A DNA stretch of 64,000 nucleotides, taken from assembly GCF_040954835.1 (NCBI RefSeq), contig NC_090705.1, positions 18,545,436-18,609,435 of the forward strand. The letters are read 5' to 3'. The notes below the pieces were generated by a model that was not told where the DNA came from, searched no databases, and worked only from the letters and a program-made list of their open reading frames with translations. This document shows, piece after piece, positions 46,901 to 59,200 of this stretch (position 1 is its first letter; every line of letters begins with the position of its first letter). The translations under genes and the position numbers were made by a program. Source of the DNA: Lepisosteus oculatus. Its lineage: Eukaryota; Chordata; Actinopteri; Semionotiformes; Lepisosteidae.

Positions 46901-47236
46901 TACTTTCTTATAAAGTTACATTTTATTTTAAATAAAAATTATTTTATTTTAATTTTATTTTAACAAAGTAACTGGCATTTTTTGTTTTTATAAACATCAG
47001 AAGGCCTCTTCCACTTCAGCAGCATTTCATTATGGGGGAGGAACATTAAAAATCTTCTATACTTTGGGATACAATCATTTTATTAGATAAAACTTTATTT
47101 GAAGCATTCCTTATAATCACTATTATTAATTAGATTTCATACTGTATAATACAGACAAAATGTTTTTGTTTATGTTTTTTTAATGGCAAAGGTGGATTCA
47201 AGCCCCTAATGCTTTTTATCCACAACAATCAAATCT

Positions 47237-47250
47237 GTTACCTAGGCAAC
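47237..47250. promoter_or_regulatory. RFX-type X-box in galr1 intron 2
   Basis: GTTACCTAGGCAAC is a full match to the two-half-site X-box (GTTRCC-NN-RGYAAC) bound by RFX factors. It lies about 650 bp into the intron. A TAATTGAAGC and an ACAATC motif flank it. Function is inferred from sequence alone. Confidence 0.4.
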
Positions 47251-47897
47251 TAATTGAAGCTTGTCTGCTTTAAGCCCAAGCCTACCTGTATCATTGTATG
47301 TATTTAGACATGTTTATTTGTGCACTATTTTTTCTCTACAGCGAAATCAAAACTAGGGTTAATTAGTGCAATGAACCTTCTCTGATAAGAACTTAATTAA
47401 ATAAAGAAAAGGATGAGTAATCTGAAACCAATAAACCATAATGTCAACACTAAAGACAACTGCTTCAGGTTGGCACAGAGTAAAACTAACTTAAATCTCC
47501 AAAGAAAAATGAAGCTGTAAGAAAAACAATAAACGAGAGTCAATTTTGTAAAATCACCAAAGAGTGATGCAATGACTAAAATCCAAGGTGTGATTCAAAA
47601 GCATATAAATGGGTAAAAGGCATGGAGGAGATCCACAAAATAAATCGAGTCACTTTCTTTGTCAGTGTGTCTATTTAAGACTCACTTTATCAACTTTAGT
47701 CTATTTCATCTTATATTACAGATGCATGGACCATTTAAACTATAACTGCATGTAGTAAGAGTGCAATGGTTTCCATTACTTACTGTTAGGAAATAAAGCT
47801 GACAAATGAACTGCCTTTTAAAATTGCCATCCATTACTGGGTCATTCAAATCTTGCTCATATTTTGTACACATTATGCGCAAAAGCAGAACGCTTAC

Positions 47898-47963
47898 CTT
47901 CTTCTTGGACGCCTCCGACTTTTTGGACATGTTTCTTAGTTTTTTGTGCAGGTGATTCAAAAC
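47898..47963 (-). CDS. galr1: Galanin receptor type 1, exon 2 (third intracellular loop)
   Basis: A 66-bp exon encoding 22 residues, VLNHLHKKLRNMSKKSEASK followed by KK. It lies between acceptor TTTTTGCAG and donor GTAAGC, with phase 0 on both sides, so it could be skipped without a frameshift. It supplies the basic G-protein-coupling segment of loop 3. It matches the small middle exon of vertebrate GALR1 and is too short to be called by open-frame length. Confidence 0.95.
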
Positions 47964-48671
47964 CTGCAAAAACATTTTAATATATTATTAAAAAGACAAC
48001 ATGACATAAGAAAGAAGACAGAATAATGGTAACGGTGAAGAATTAAAACTTCTATTAATTAACGTTTTCCTACTCTTTTCTGTTTTGGGTTGGTTTATCT
48101 TACATCTGCATTCATTAGAGGTTTTTACTGTAAGTCCGCGATATTTACAGATATTTTATGACGGCAAAGTTGCAGGCTACTGTATTCAGTACAGTATTGC
48201 GTATTAGATTTCACACAAATTCGTACTTACTAAAGAATATAATACGTTCAAAATTTTGACTGGATAACAAAATAATGAAAAAAAGTTTAATATTAAAGCA
48301 TACTCGAATAGAATACCTAGCTTATTTCACAAAACGAAGGGAGGTGAGATCACCTCCTCTTATCGGGAGTTTAGTTTTTATTAATGTTTTTGTCAACTAC
48401 TGTATATTATATTACATACAGTATATGGTAGGTTCTAAGGTGAATGAATTGCCTAAAATGGATTTAAATTCGTTGCATAACTTACAGATATGTCATCTCA
48501 AATGACGAGATATCTGTAAGGTGACAAATGATCATCTCAAATGATAACTTCAGAAATGGAAAAATGAACTGTATCTGTAATCATCAACTAAAGAAGCTAA
48601 AGATGGACAGGCGTTAAATAATGAGGAGCGCCCTACGTGAAGTACAGATCAAAGAAATCCTTTGGACCCAC
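47964..48671 (-). other. galr1: galr1 intron 1
   Basis: 708 bp, donor GTGGGT and acceptor TTTTTGCAG. It contains the hairpin at 48481-48520. No other feature is seen. Confidence 0.85.
48481..48520. repeat. Long imperfect hairpin in galr1 intron 1
   Basis: CTTACAGATAT (48481-48491) pairs with ATATCTGTAAG (48510-48520), and GTCAT pairs with ATGAC inside, with only a 3-nt bulge and a 5-nt loop. The inner TCATCTCAAATGA repeats again at about 48532-48544. Confidence 0.65.
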
Positions 48672-49343
48672 CTTTGCGTAACAGAAGGAAATTAAGAGAA
48701 GAGGCAGTAGATACCCAAAAACAAAGGTGCACACCACGTAAATCTTCTTTTGCTTGTGGTCCGGCCACACTTCCCAACAAAACGTACTGTTCCCCCCTCT
48801 TTCAACGATGTTCTGGTGGTGGGCTACCGGCGCGGCCATGGCGAGAGACAGGATCCAAATCGCAATCACCCCTATCAGAGCGTGCCTTGCCACTCGAATG
48901 GAGGAGGACTTTCTGGAGTGCACGATGGCAATGTAGCGGTCCACAGACATGGCAGAGAGGGTAAAGATGCTGACGAGCATGGAAACGGTAAAGAAGTAGT
49001 GAATGAACTTGCAGATGAAAGCTCCCAAGACCCATGTTGGTAACATGTAGACTGTGGACTGGAAAGGGATACAAAACAGGAGATAGGAGAGGTCGGCTAT
49101 ACTGAGGTTTAGGATGAAGATGTTAGTGGTGCTGCGAGGTTTGCCCGGCTTGCTGCGAGCCAGCACCGTTATCACCATAGAGTTGCCCAGCACTCCCAGT
49201 GTAAAAATGAGTCCGAAGATCAGAAGCGTAATGAAGTTGTCAATGCCGATACCGAACAAAAGTTTCGTTGGAGCCTCCCGAGCGTCAGTTCTGTTGAAAA
49301 AGCTCGCTCTTTCACTTTGGTTATGAAAAACAGCCGCGTCCAT
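48672..49343 (-). CDS. galr1: Galanin receptor type 1, exon 1 (N-terminus to TM5)
   Basis: Plasma-membrane receptor for galanin; in mammals it couples mainly to Gi/o and lowers cAMP. This exon encodes residues 1-224. The N-terminus has glycosylation sequons at N8 and N17. TM1 carries GVLGNSMVITV (N54), TM2 the conserved D84 in LSIADLSYLLF, TM3 starts near C111 and ends in DRY at 135-137, TM4 has W163 and TM5 P214. C111 and C189 (STFCW) should form the extracellular disulfide; N185 is another sequon. LFGIG, ARSKPGKPRSTTN and PTWVLGAFICKFIHYFFTVS are typical of GALR1. The start is the ATG at 49343-49341, with G at -3 and +4; a frame starting at 49346 would need GTG. The exon ends GCAAAG before donor GTGGGT. 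Confidence 0.96.
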
Positions 49344-49919
49344 CACTTCAGGAAAAAAAAAGCTTTCGCTTTTGAAACGTGAACAAATGGACGGAACCTA
49401 AAATATCTGAATTTTAAAATACATTCATGTTTGAGAAGTTTTATAAGTGTGTTTTGTAACCGAAGAACGGAATGGAATGAGTCGACAAATCTACAAGTAA
49501 AGTCCGCTATTAAGGTAATTAAATTATGCAGTTTTTCCAGCTTAATTTGAAACAGTAAAGGTACATTTTCATTAGCTGCATCGTGGTCTTTAGTTTTAGA
49601 CTGTACTATTGGAAGCGTTAACGCATTTAGTGCGTACTCCTCCGGAATTTACAATAAACCAAATGTTTAAAGTTTCAATGCGCAAATATTTGCATCCCCT
49701 TAGGCGCAAAATTTGTACATTCAGCATATCGGTGTTTTGTCTTTGTTCTCATTAGCTTTTTGATTCTTCTCGTGGTTTTGTTCGGCTCCGCTGTATTGAA
49801 TCTTGCTCAACCAGATGTTTCCCTTTCACCTGATGCTTGTATTCCCGTTGCCGGTTCTAATGAGAGCCTCTCTCCTGCCTGTGCTCACTGAAAATGCTGT
49901 GAGGAGTGGGCTGCGTCGA

Positions 49920-49926
49920 GACGTCA
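49920..49926 (-). promoter_or_regulatory. CRE-like site upstream of galr1
   Basis: The minus strand reads TGACGTC, about 577 bp upstream of the galr1 ATG, within a GC-richer stretch (49830-49950) that may be the promoter region. Mammalian GALR1 transcription has been reported to respond to cAMP through CREB. The transcription start here is not known. Confidence 0.4.
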
Positions 49927-49950
49927 CCAACCAGTCCCCACGGCGCTAGG

Positions 49951-52050
49951 TCTACCAATACTGTATGTGCATGATGCACTTTATCCTTCAGATGGAGATG
50001 CACCTATGCCATTTTTATTATTTTAAGGCAAAAACCGGCTTGAGGTTGTCATTCAAAGAGACTTAGTTACCTTAAAACAATCAAACCAATTGATTCCAAG
50101 GACATTTGCGAAACAAGTTTACAAGCTTTACAACCATCATACAGTATAAAAGTTCTTTAAATATGTTTAAATCATATCAGTCTCCATTGCGCTGGAAAGC
50201 TGTTAGTATTTCACCGAGACTATTATATAATTATTATGCTGTATGCTTTTAATTGCTTAATCAATTAAATATTCTTGGAGTCTCCTTAGAAAAAAATAGT
50301 ATTCGTCGTAATACTGCGAAAATAGGCTGTAAATGCATGGGTCTTAATGTAATAAAGTTGTTTTGTGAATACAAAGCTCAGAGATGTTATACCCTAGCAA
50401 AGCCTATTGCGTAAGTCATTACATTGCCGTACTTTTTTGTTAAAAGAATCTTTGAATTTAAAACTAATCCTTTAAACACGTTAACCTTTTTTATTTTATA
50501 ATACCTCAGATATCTTCCATTATTAAACGAGTTCTTCTTTATTTTTATTAAAGGTCCCTTTTTACTTCAAATACATTCATTCTTGGAACTACAAAGAAGT
50601 TATGTTTTTTCTTTAAAATCATATCTTCGTCTGTTTTGTGCATAACTTGGACATTTTACTATTAAAATCGATGCATGCTTTAATGGTAATAATTATGAGG
50701 CTATACAGATGATTAACAATGTTTTACTGTATGTCTTTGTCATTGCCTAATATCAGTAAACTGTACTGTACATACGGTCAACCAGAAACTCTTTATTCAC
50801 ATGTGTGAATATAGTATATTTAAAAACAGAGAAGCCAGACAAAAGTGAGCAACTACGAAGACGGTATATCCCTATATAAATATCTATGACAGTAAATGTG
50901 AAGTGGACGTTGTAATAACATTAACAAGAAACCAAATTTTGGATTTAGAAGTGGCATCGGACATGAGTACGCAGTATGAGTTCTGTGTTCCGCACCTGGA
51001 TCCGACAGAATCCTGCACGATCTATTACCGTAAACCAACGCTTATTCAAAGTTGTATATACTGGCCGACTACGTAAAGCATGGAGCAATTAAAACTGGTA
51101 CTCAGGAATTAGACCGATTATTTGCTAAATTAAACACTTACAACCCTTTTCCTAAAGTATTAAACTGTTAACACATTACTGAGACATCGACAGTACACTG
51201 TACTCTGCTGGATTGTTGTCCTGCTTGAGGTCAACTGCGCGCAAGAGTTGCACATACTGTATTCGGAGTTTTAACAGTATCTCTGACGATGGACCACAGC
51301 TGCTTCTTTTAGCGATGTTGCAGGTCATGGAGTGCTTAAGGCAAAGACATTTGCATATTTGAGCATCATTCAGAATTGAACACAGTAATATGAATAAAAA
51401 CATCAATTTGTAATTTTTTAAAAACATTTTGGTAATTTAGGTTAACGAGAACATTGTGATTTAATCTGCTCCAAGAGTTAAAGCAGTCACTACTTGATTT
51501 ACACTGTGAAATATGTTCATGAAACCATAATACCAGCACCACGTGTTCATTCCCGTGGCATTTTTTGTTATTGTTAGTCACAGTTTTCAAATAATTCACA
51601 TGTGTGGCGGATTGAATACAGAAATGTTAGCATGCTACACTATACTTTGTATCCCAGAGCAGCCATTTCCTTGCCATTATATGTCCAGTTCATCGTCATT
51701 CCATTATATTTGATTCTTGTTTTGGCTGTCTTTTGTTCTGGCACTGTTTAAAGCCCTTCTCTTATATGCCAGCCCGTCAAGGCTGAAGCAGGATGCGGGC
51801 AGAGTGGAGTAGGAGCATGATGAGTAATGTGTCAGAGTGTGACAGGCAGTCAGCTGGAATAAGAAAGCAGCTAGCAGAAACAGCAGTATTGTGTCACGTA
51901 TGCCAGAGCCTAGCAGGAGGAGAAAATCACTTTAATGTGACAATTAATTAAAATGACGACAGAGAAAATATGCAGCAAGCAAAGAAACACACACTTCCTG
52001 GAGATGAAGTGCATAAGATAATTTGGGAGTTTAATGTTTTTGGGTCTAAT
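49951..52050. other. galr1 upstream region, no gene recognised
   Basis: AT-rich, with no coding family or repeat identified. Possible distal promoter sequence. Confidence 0.4.
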
Positions 52051-52079
52051 CCAAAATTTAAGATATACAAGACCCCAGG

Positions 52080-52330
52080 CAATCAATGGGCACAAGGCAG
52101 GATACAGTACACCCTGGATGGGACACCACAGACACAAACACAGACACATACTCAGACCAGGGCCTATTTTCGCAGAAGCCAATTGAACTATCAGTATGTA
52201 TTCGGACTCTGAGGAAACCCACGTGAACACGGGAAGAACATACACACTCCATGCAGATAGCACTCCAGGTCCAAGGCTGCAGCACTGCAGCACAGCAGTG
52301 CTAACCTCTGCACAACTATGCCTCCCAATG
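52080..52330 (+). repeat. LINE 3'-end-like interspersed repeat
   Basis: Contains ACACCCTGGATGGGACACCA, GAGGAAACCCACGTGAACAC, GGGAAGAACATACACACTCC and GCAGCACAGCAGTGCTAACC in the usual order of this common fish repeat. Confidence 0.65.
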
Positions 52331-53935
52331 ACTTTTGTTAAAGTAACTTTTGTGTTACTTACAGTATGAAATGTTACCAGATGTTAAAGTAACTTATGTG
52401 TTATTTACCAAATGTTATGAAATGTTTTTGTACTCATGGCCACTCAGAATTATGTACTGAAGTACAGATTGCTATACTGTATGTACTGTATATCTATTAT
52501 ATTACATAATTTGCAGAAAACCTATGGTATTTATTTACCAGCAATTCTGATATATCTGTTATCTCAAAATAACAATATGTAAAACCTGTGAAACACATAA
52601 TTGTAATTCTTGCTGATCCTAGACTTTATTACTAACCACCACTCGTGGCTGTGACTCACAATTAGTTGAGGGCTGTTAAAGATCAGTGGGCATAATCAGA
52701 GGACTAGAATCTCTTAAACAGAAAGCAAATGAAGGCTTGAGAATATGGTTTTACAACTACAAGATTTTAGATTTTATTATAGTGGCAAATATAAGAATGT
52801 TTGATGCTGTAGGATATGGTTCTGTGGCTGAAACGTAGTATTTTTATGATCAATTTATGTTAAAAATGAGAACAAAAAACAGGCTTTTGATAAAAGAGGT
52901 GCAGTACATTGTGGCTTAATATGTGATTTACAGTACATCACAAACATTAAATACTATGTTTATCAGTATATGGTACTAAAGTCTATTTTAATGCAAACAT
53001 CCTTCCACATTAGGTTTGCTAAATGCTTTTTTTTAAATAAACAATAAAATAAAATATTAATATGAATGTGGCTTTTTGTGTATTTCCTAGGATACATACA
53101 GTATGATAGCAGAAAGCAACAACTTGATTCACTGACCTTACTCTTTTTAAAACTCCATGCTAACGTATGTAAGTGCATGATACACATGTAAGTCAAGTAC
53201 TAGAATGTACAGTCATTAACACTGAATTATAGACAAGCACTGATTCCTCACCACACTAACAGTCAACTACGCACTTAGTTGCTAAACACAAAACTTGCCG
53301 TCACTTCTGACATTTCATAATGTCTAATCTATAAAAAAACAACCATGGCAACTCATTTACTATAAAAAAGTGACTTGAAGTCATTCTTATGATAATGTCA
53401 GGCAACAGACTGGTGAGTGAGGGTGAGAGGAATGGAGTGGACCTTTTGACTAAACATTTCCAATTGCTGTGCAACAATACGTTTGTGGCAGCGACACCAG
53501 ACAGAAATTTGGTCAATATGTCAAACAGTCAGTGGTGCTAGAAGTGTCACAGGTAAGCAGAAGGGCAGCAATCAGAAATGCACTCACAGCTGAAGACGAT
53601 CCCTGTCCAAAAACACTGAGCACCAAAGGACAATCCTGTCCAGGGAAGCAGATGTATTGGCACAAGATTAATATAAACCAGGGTCAAGTGCAGTAGTTGA
53701 AATATAGGTTTTGTAAGGCAGCATGATAAATGTGTACCTGTGGCAGCTGCAGTACTTCAGAAGCTATAGAAACATGAAATGATGGCAACTTTGCTGAAAC
53801 AGTTTGCCATTTTGACAACATTATTCAATATTTTACTTACAGAGGGGCAGCTAATCAGCATAATGAGAAATTTACTTCTAAAATGCTTTAAGTAATTATG
53901 TGTATTTATACAGAGATTTCCAGCCTCTCTCTCTT
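52331..53935. other. Intergenic, possible Penelope-end relic near 52805
   Basis: AT-rich. Around 52805-52850, GATGCTGTAGGATATGG followed by GTGGCTGAAACGTAG weakly resembles a hammerhead core. Nothing else is recognised. Confidence 0.3.
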
Positions 53936-53941
53936 TCCTAG

Positions 53942-54060
53942 TGTTAATCCCGCATCAGCAGGGTCCGCTTGTCGGCACACCAGTCTCCATTTAGTGGTTT
54001 GAACCAAATCTTTGAGGTGACTTTGCCATTAACTGCGACCGAGAAATACTCCAACCTGCG
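53942..54060 (-). other. Unexplained open segment next to a SINE
   Basis: The minus strand encodes RRRLEYFSVAVNGKVTSKIW, then FKPLNGDWC and a short basic end before TAA. It is preceded by a pyrimidine-rich tract ending CCGACAG that would serve as a 3' splice site. The composition is more protein-like than its surroundings, but I do not recognise a family. It could be a terminal exon, a captured gene fragment or chance. Confidence 0.25.
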
Positions 54061-54074
54061 CCTCGTTCCGCCTG

Positions 54075-54290
54075 CTGTCGGAGTGGGAGAGGGGGCAGGA
54101 GAACAAAGTAATGTAGACAATTCATAGAAGGGGATTATTAGGAGGCAAGGGAAATTTGGCCAGGAAGCTGGGGTTAGACCCTTACTCTTTACGAGAAACA
54201 CCCTGGGATTTTTAATGACCACAGAGAGTCAGGACCTCGGTTTTAAGTCTCATCCGAAGGACGGCGCTTATTTACAGTATAGTGTCACAG
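54075..54290 (-). repeat. 5S-type SINE body, both ends missing
   Basis: Reverse-strand match to the body of the SINE at 3258-3701: GGGATTTTTAATGACCACAG, GAGAGTCAGGACCTCGG, TCTCATCCGAAGGACGGCG and ACAGTATAGTGTC. The 5S-like head and 3' tail are not adjacent. Confidence 0.75.
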
Positions 54291-54469
54291 AGATTTCTAG
54301 CCTAAAGGATCATAAATAGCTAACTGATCCAATCCAGCACTGAAGTGCAACAGTCATTCGGCATCAGCAGCCCGCTACACAGCAAATTAGTTGGAGAATT
54401 TTGAATTTGTTTTTAAATTGGATGAAGGAGGAACTTTGGAGAGCTCAGAATGTACAAGTGTAGAGTGGA

Positions 54470-54660
54470 TATTACCCAGGTCATGTGGATTAACATCACT
54501 GCTGTTGCAGGAATAGCTTTTGGGGCTTTAATGGTTGAGTAGGAAACTCTGGGTAATGTCTCATCCAAAAGATACCCACAGGACAGTACTAAAGATACTG
54601 TTTTGGAAATTCAGATTCAAAGAGAACAGCACCACCTACTGGTCCACCAACAGCCTTGGT
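54470..54660 (-). repeat. Strongly decayed SINE-like fragment
   Basis: Contains GGGTAATGTCTCATCCAAAAG and CACCACCTACTGGTCCACCA, similar to the middle of the SINEs in this window on the reverse strand. Confidence 0.4.
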
Positions 54661-56044
54661 AAAAAGAAAAGCACAAACATGACAAAATAGAGAAGATACA
54701 GAAATTCTTGCAATTTAGAATTCTGTTTTCACAGAGCTGTAGCATTTAAATTACTTTTTAGAACAAAGAAAAACAACCTAAAAGTCTTATCACCAATGTT
54801 GAAGTGCTGCTTTTACATACTGTACACCACTGATTAGATGGTCTAATCCAAAACCACTGATCAGACTTGTGTTCTTTCCTATTTGTAAAATCTTTTCTCT
54901 ATCCCTCTCTGTTTCCACAGTCAGAATACCATCACCATTTTGCTATTGAGCATAATCGGTGGAATCATAAATTGACAGGCTGGCAGGGGCAAAGAGCCTA
55001 AAATAATCTCCCTATCTAGAGCATAGGTTTTGTAATGTGTAATGTACATTACTAGCCCATCTCAATTATCTTCAGTTTCAAGAGGATGGGCACGACAGAG
55101 GCACTTTGTGTATGCCAGCTAGCATCCTGTGGAAAATCAATAATGAGCGACTTTTCTGCACGAAATCTTCAAAGGATGAGTGGCTCAATGAACTTCCTTA
55201 ATATTTGTTCAGTGGAGATAACCTGAACGGATTGTCTTTTTACATGCCCACCTGAAATAGCATGTTGACTTAATAGTTCTAAATGAACACTCAGTTCTAA
55301 CACAGAGCCGTCACTAAGGGTGAACACTTGAAAACACAACCTCTCCTTGAAGGTCTTCTATGGACAGAAAGACCATCCTAGGATACTGAGATGCTAAGAT
55401 AGGCTCCTATGTAGGCCGCAATTCAGGATCACAGACTGGTCAGTATGCCACCTGATTGCAATCTGGCCATCACATTTTTAGGTTGTCTGAAGAAACTGGA
55501 GAAACTAGTGAAAAATTCAAATGTATTTATCTGTTGTATCTATTGACAAGAATTACAGCCCCAGATAGACAACTGAGCTTTCGTTGCTCAAGTGCCCCTT
55601 AAATTATAGTGTAAATCACATATTGGGCACTCATAAAGCAGCATTTGTCATAAAACAATACTCTATATTTTATCTTGCGTGCAACTGCTATCTTGCATTT
55701 AGAGTTCTCAGTCTTTAAAAATGAAATGATGTATATAAAGCCTTAAATCTAAGATTTATTGTCCACATATAATCCAGCAGGCCTGCTCATCTGGATGATT
55801 TATAGGAAAGGACTAAAGGAAATGACAGCTAGCAATGGGAAAGTTGAGAAAGGGTTGAATAAAACTAACATTAACATTTAGTGAATTCTTGTGTGTACAA
55901 AACCCAAGATCACCAAGAAACTGAAGCTTACTTGTCTTTTAAAGAATATAGAAGTATACAGTAGATCTGCATGTTTCTCCAGCTACAGCTCCAGATGAAC
56001 AGAGCTCTTGCTGATTCAATATCAGTTAAAAGTGTCAGATGAGT
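54661..56044. other. Intergenic, no recognised gene
   Basis: No coding family or clear repeat identified. Confidence 0.4.
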
Positions 56045-56290
56045 GTATGGAATGCCAGTAGGGGCAGAGCACATGAGAAAGAGAGGTCATTCATCCCATC
56101 TTGTTTGTGTGATATTTAGGAACTAATTGATTCAAGGATCTCATCCAGCTGTTTGTTGTAAAAAGCTGGAGTATTAGCTTCAACAGTAGGACTGGGTAGC
56201 TTGTTCCATTGTTCCATGCTGCCACAACCCTTTGGAAAAATAAATGTTTCCTGTGATGCACTTACAGTACAGTAGTTTCCACTTATATCC
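56045..56290 (-). repeat. CR1-like LINE fragment, antisense
   Basis: Plus-strand reading has GACTGGGTAGCTTGTTCCAT and CCACAACCCTTTGGAAAAAT, the antisense of the 3' part of vertebrate CR1-type LINEs. Confidence 0.5.
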
Positions 56291-59200
56291 TCAGTTTCAT
56301 CATGATGACTTGCAAAGGTTAATACAAAAGCAAATTTAAAACTTTAAAAGTACCTTTAATTTGAAAACTCTAGTACATTTCAAATCCGCAATGGTGGGAT
56401 GATGGTAAATGATTCCATACAACTGACGATAATTTTAACCTGATATTTTCAGATAGAAATGTTCCTCCTAATATACTGTATATGACTGTTCAGACTAGAA
56501 TATTCAGTGCAGATTTTTTTTTCAGTATTTCTAAGCATCTGTTATATGACCCAGTGGCACACAATTACCTTTCAAATTGGCACATACTTATCTCTTGACC
56601 CCACAACGCCCTGGTTCACACTTGGAAGAAATACCAAATGTTGTGCTAATATCAGCGGTATGCTCACTGCAGCCTTTCTCAGCAGGGAGGCTGAATGGAG
56701 CTTTATAGTGGCAGTGCGACTCAAAAACATGGGGAGCACGCAAAAAATAAAAGGTCTAAAAGCTGAGGATGAGAAAAATGTGGAAAAGCTTTCTTTCTGG
56801 TTCACTTAGTTGGTTCACTTATCCTGCATATGGATGAAAATCTCAATACCAGCTCATCTGCTGTTTTGTCAAAGGTCCCCACTGCAGTTCCTGCTGATGT
56901 CCTGGCGTCTTATTTTCACTTATTCTCTGGGTGAATGCCCAGCTTCAGCTCACTGTCTTCTCTATTTTCCACATGCCCTTTGACACAGCCTCGTGACCCT
57001 GGCCAAAGTGTACTTGAGATTTGAATGAGCAGCTACACAAATAGGAATATTTAAACCAACAAAAATAAAAATAAATTCAAATGTGTCCTGTAATATAATA
57101 AAAAAATATGTATTGAAAACTATTCTTAAGCTGACCATTTGCAGGGATAGAAGCTGTTTGAGGTGTTGGCACGTGTAGTTCTCAAGGGCTGAGTCAGAAC
57201 AGGGACTTGTGACAGTGTGTAATTTACTCAGTGGTGTCTTCATGCAAGTAAAACAAGCATTCCTTTTTAATTACATGGTAAGGGGTAATGGATCACAGTG
57301 GATCAGGTTTTACATTGTCAGCTGCAATCCTCACTCCCAATCCCTGAGGGCCATAGGATCTTCTGTTTTCATCCCCTTGGAGCCTTGAATTTGTTGGTTG
57401 AATTAATTCTACAAATTTCTGAACTAGCTCATTTTTTCCTAATCTAATACAGGTCGTGACTTACATCAGCCTGTAAAATCTGCTGGACTTTGTCTTTCTC
57501 AGATAACAAGTCAAATAATTAATCATTGGAAGCTGGAACAATAATTAAGTAAACATGCTTCTCTCAAAGTGCCTTTCAAGAAAACATGTGTTATCATATC
57601 TAGTTTTTGGTTTCAGTCTCTGTCCAGTATTACCTACTTTTATGGTTCTCAGAAATTCCCACATCTGTCCTGATAGGCTTCCAGGTATCTTTTTACCTTG
57701 GTTTTCTCAATGCATGCCTGCTGTGAACAGGAATGTCCTCACACAAGATACTGATGCACAGCTGACTGGCTGCAGCTGCAGAGAAAATGGCAATGGGTGA
57801 GATGATCCCACAGATGTTCTGTGGGGCTCAGCCCAGATGAGAAAACAGGTCATGCTGAGATACTAGTGCTTTCCTGGGATGACGCTATTGTCATGCAGGA
57901 TCTGAATGGCCTAACAGTATTCTGGTGGAAAAAGTGACCATTCCAGTTTGGCTTGTGGGGACAGAAAGATATTGACTCAATAACGTTTCAATGTACTTTG
58001 TCAATATATCCCAAAACAGTAAGGTAGCCCTCCGTATGAAACCAGAGGCTTTCACCCTCAAAAAGCTGGCTTTCTGGTTTATCTATAATAGTCTTCTAAT
58101 TGTTGAAGCTGAATATTACTGTCTCTGGGGATCTTCTCTCATTAACCACATGACTTGAGCTCACTACTTTGTCATCCCATATAACAATACTGCTCAATCA
58201 CAAACATACCTGCTCATTTAAAATTTAGATAACATTCCTATTTAGGTAACCGGTGAACTGTCAATATAAAACAGATTGTTGCTTTCTCATTATGCTTTGC
58301 ATTTTAAATTAAATAAAACACAGGATGGTCTAGCAGGATTCCTGTTATGTTGATCTTAATTCCAATGTCATCTACTTGACTAAGGTATATAGAGTGTACA
58401 AAAGTCAGATTTTCCTAAAAGTGTTTCTTTTCCCTTGCTATATGTAGTCATTTTTATGATTTTAATAATCACTCTATGTGTGTTTTTTTGGAGAGCTCCT
58501 GAGTGCGTGCTCAGTTTGAAGCATTGAAAAAACTGGGAAATGGATCCTCCAAATGTAGTTTTTAATAAATCAGACAGACATAAAAAATCTGACACAGACA
58601 AACGTGAACTTTTGTAAGCTGATTGAAAGTAAACTACAGTACACTAGTTTTAACGTGCACTACTGCTCTTATTGTTGCATTGTAAATAGTCATTTTCACT
58701 TTAACATTATATCGTCCATGTAATATACACCCAGATATATGGAGTAAATTGTAATCTATATATAAATGCATGTGGGTGAAATTATTAGCATGCTTCTTCC
58801 GATCAGTAAACCTAAAAATAATTTATAATTATTTTTTTTCGGCGAAAAGGAATGTAATGAAAAGATTTATTTCCTACACTAACGTTTGTTCTTCCGATGT
58901 AGTACCGCAGTTCTACCGCACGATGGTACTATTTTATGAAGGAGATTGCATCGAACTGAAATCTCTTCCTTTGCCTTTTCAGGCTTTCAACCCCTTTGTG
59001 AATTTGTTTTATATTGTCAGCACATGCACGCAATACATTTTTATTAACGGACTAACTTTTGTTCTCTTACTTCTGTTTATGTTAGTTCAAGGATTCTATC
59101 TTAAACTGGATTCCATGTCATTACAGAACCTTTCAATAAATTAATGAATGGCTCCTTAATTGTTTGACTTACGCCAGTGATGCTGACTACATTGATACAT

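Larger units (their letters stand above)
34829..47897 (-). other. galr1: galr1 intron 2, rich in mobile elements
   Basis: A 13-kb intron. 35583-35760 holds a decayed LINE-tail repeat and 35454-35483 a perfect 12-bp hairpin. A block of LTR and Tc1 insertions fills 36.9-44 kb. 44.3-45.05 kb is a more GC-balanced stretch I could not classify. 46.3-47.4 kb, near exon 2, has regulatory-looking motifs including an RFX-type box. Confidence 0.6.
34511..49343 (-). other. galr1: galr1 gene, coding span with two introns
   Basis: Three coding exons join in phase 0 to a 351-residue class A GPCR. Intron 1 is 708 bp (48671-47964) and intron 2 is 13,069 bp (47897-34829). Vertebrate GALR1 genes share this layout: exon 1 ends after TM5, a tiny exon encodes most of the third intracellular loop, and the last exon holds TM6, TM7 and the tail. 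No other receptor gene is in the window. Fish often carry two galr1 paralogues; I cannot tell which one this is. Confidence 0.93.

Noticed and set aside
48662..49326. Several frames opposite or overlapping galr1 exon 1
   Set aside because: They are shadows of a strongly conserved GPCR exon.
49344..49346. Upstream start codon for galr1 at 49346
   Set aside because: The codon is GTG. The in-frame ATG at 49343 directly follows and has a good initiation context.
58770..59144. 124-codon plus-strand frame
   Set aside because: It is AT-driven, hydrophobic and without domain, splice or promoter support.
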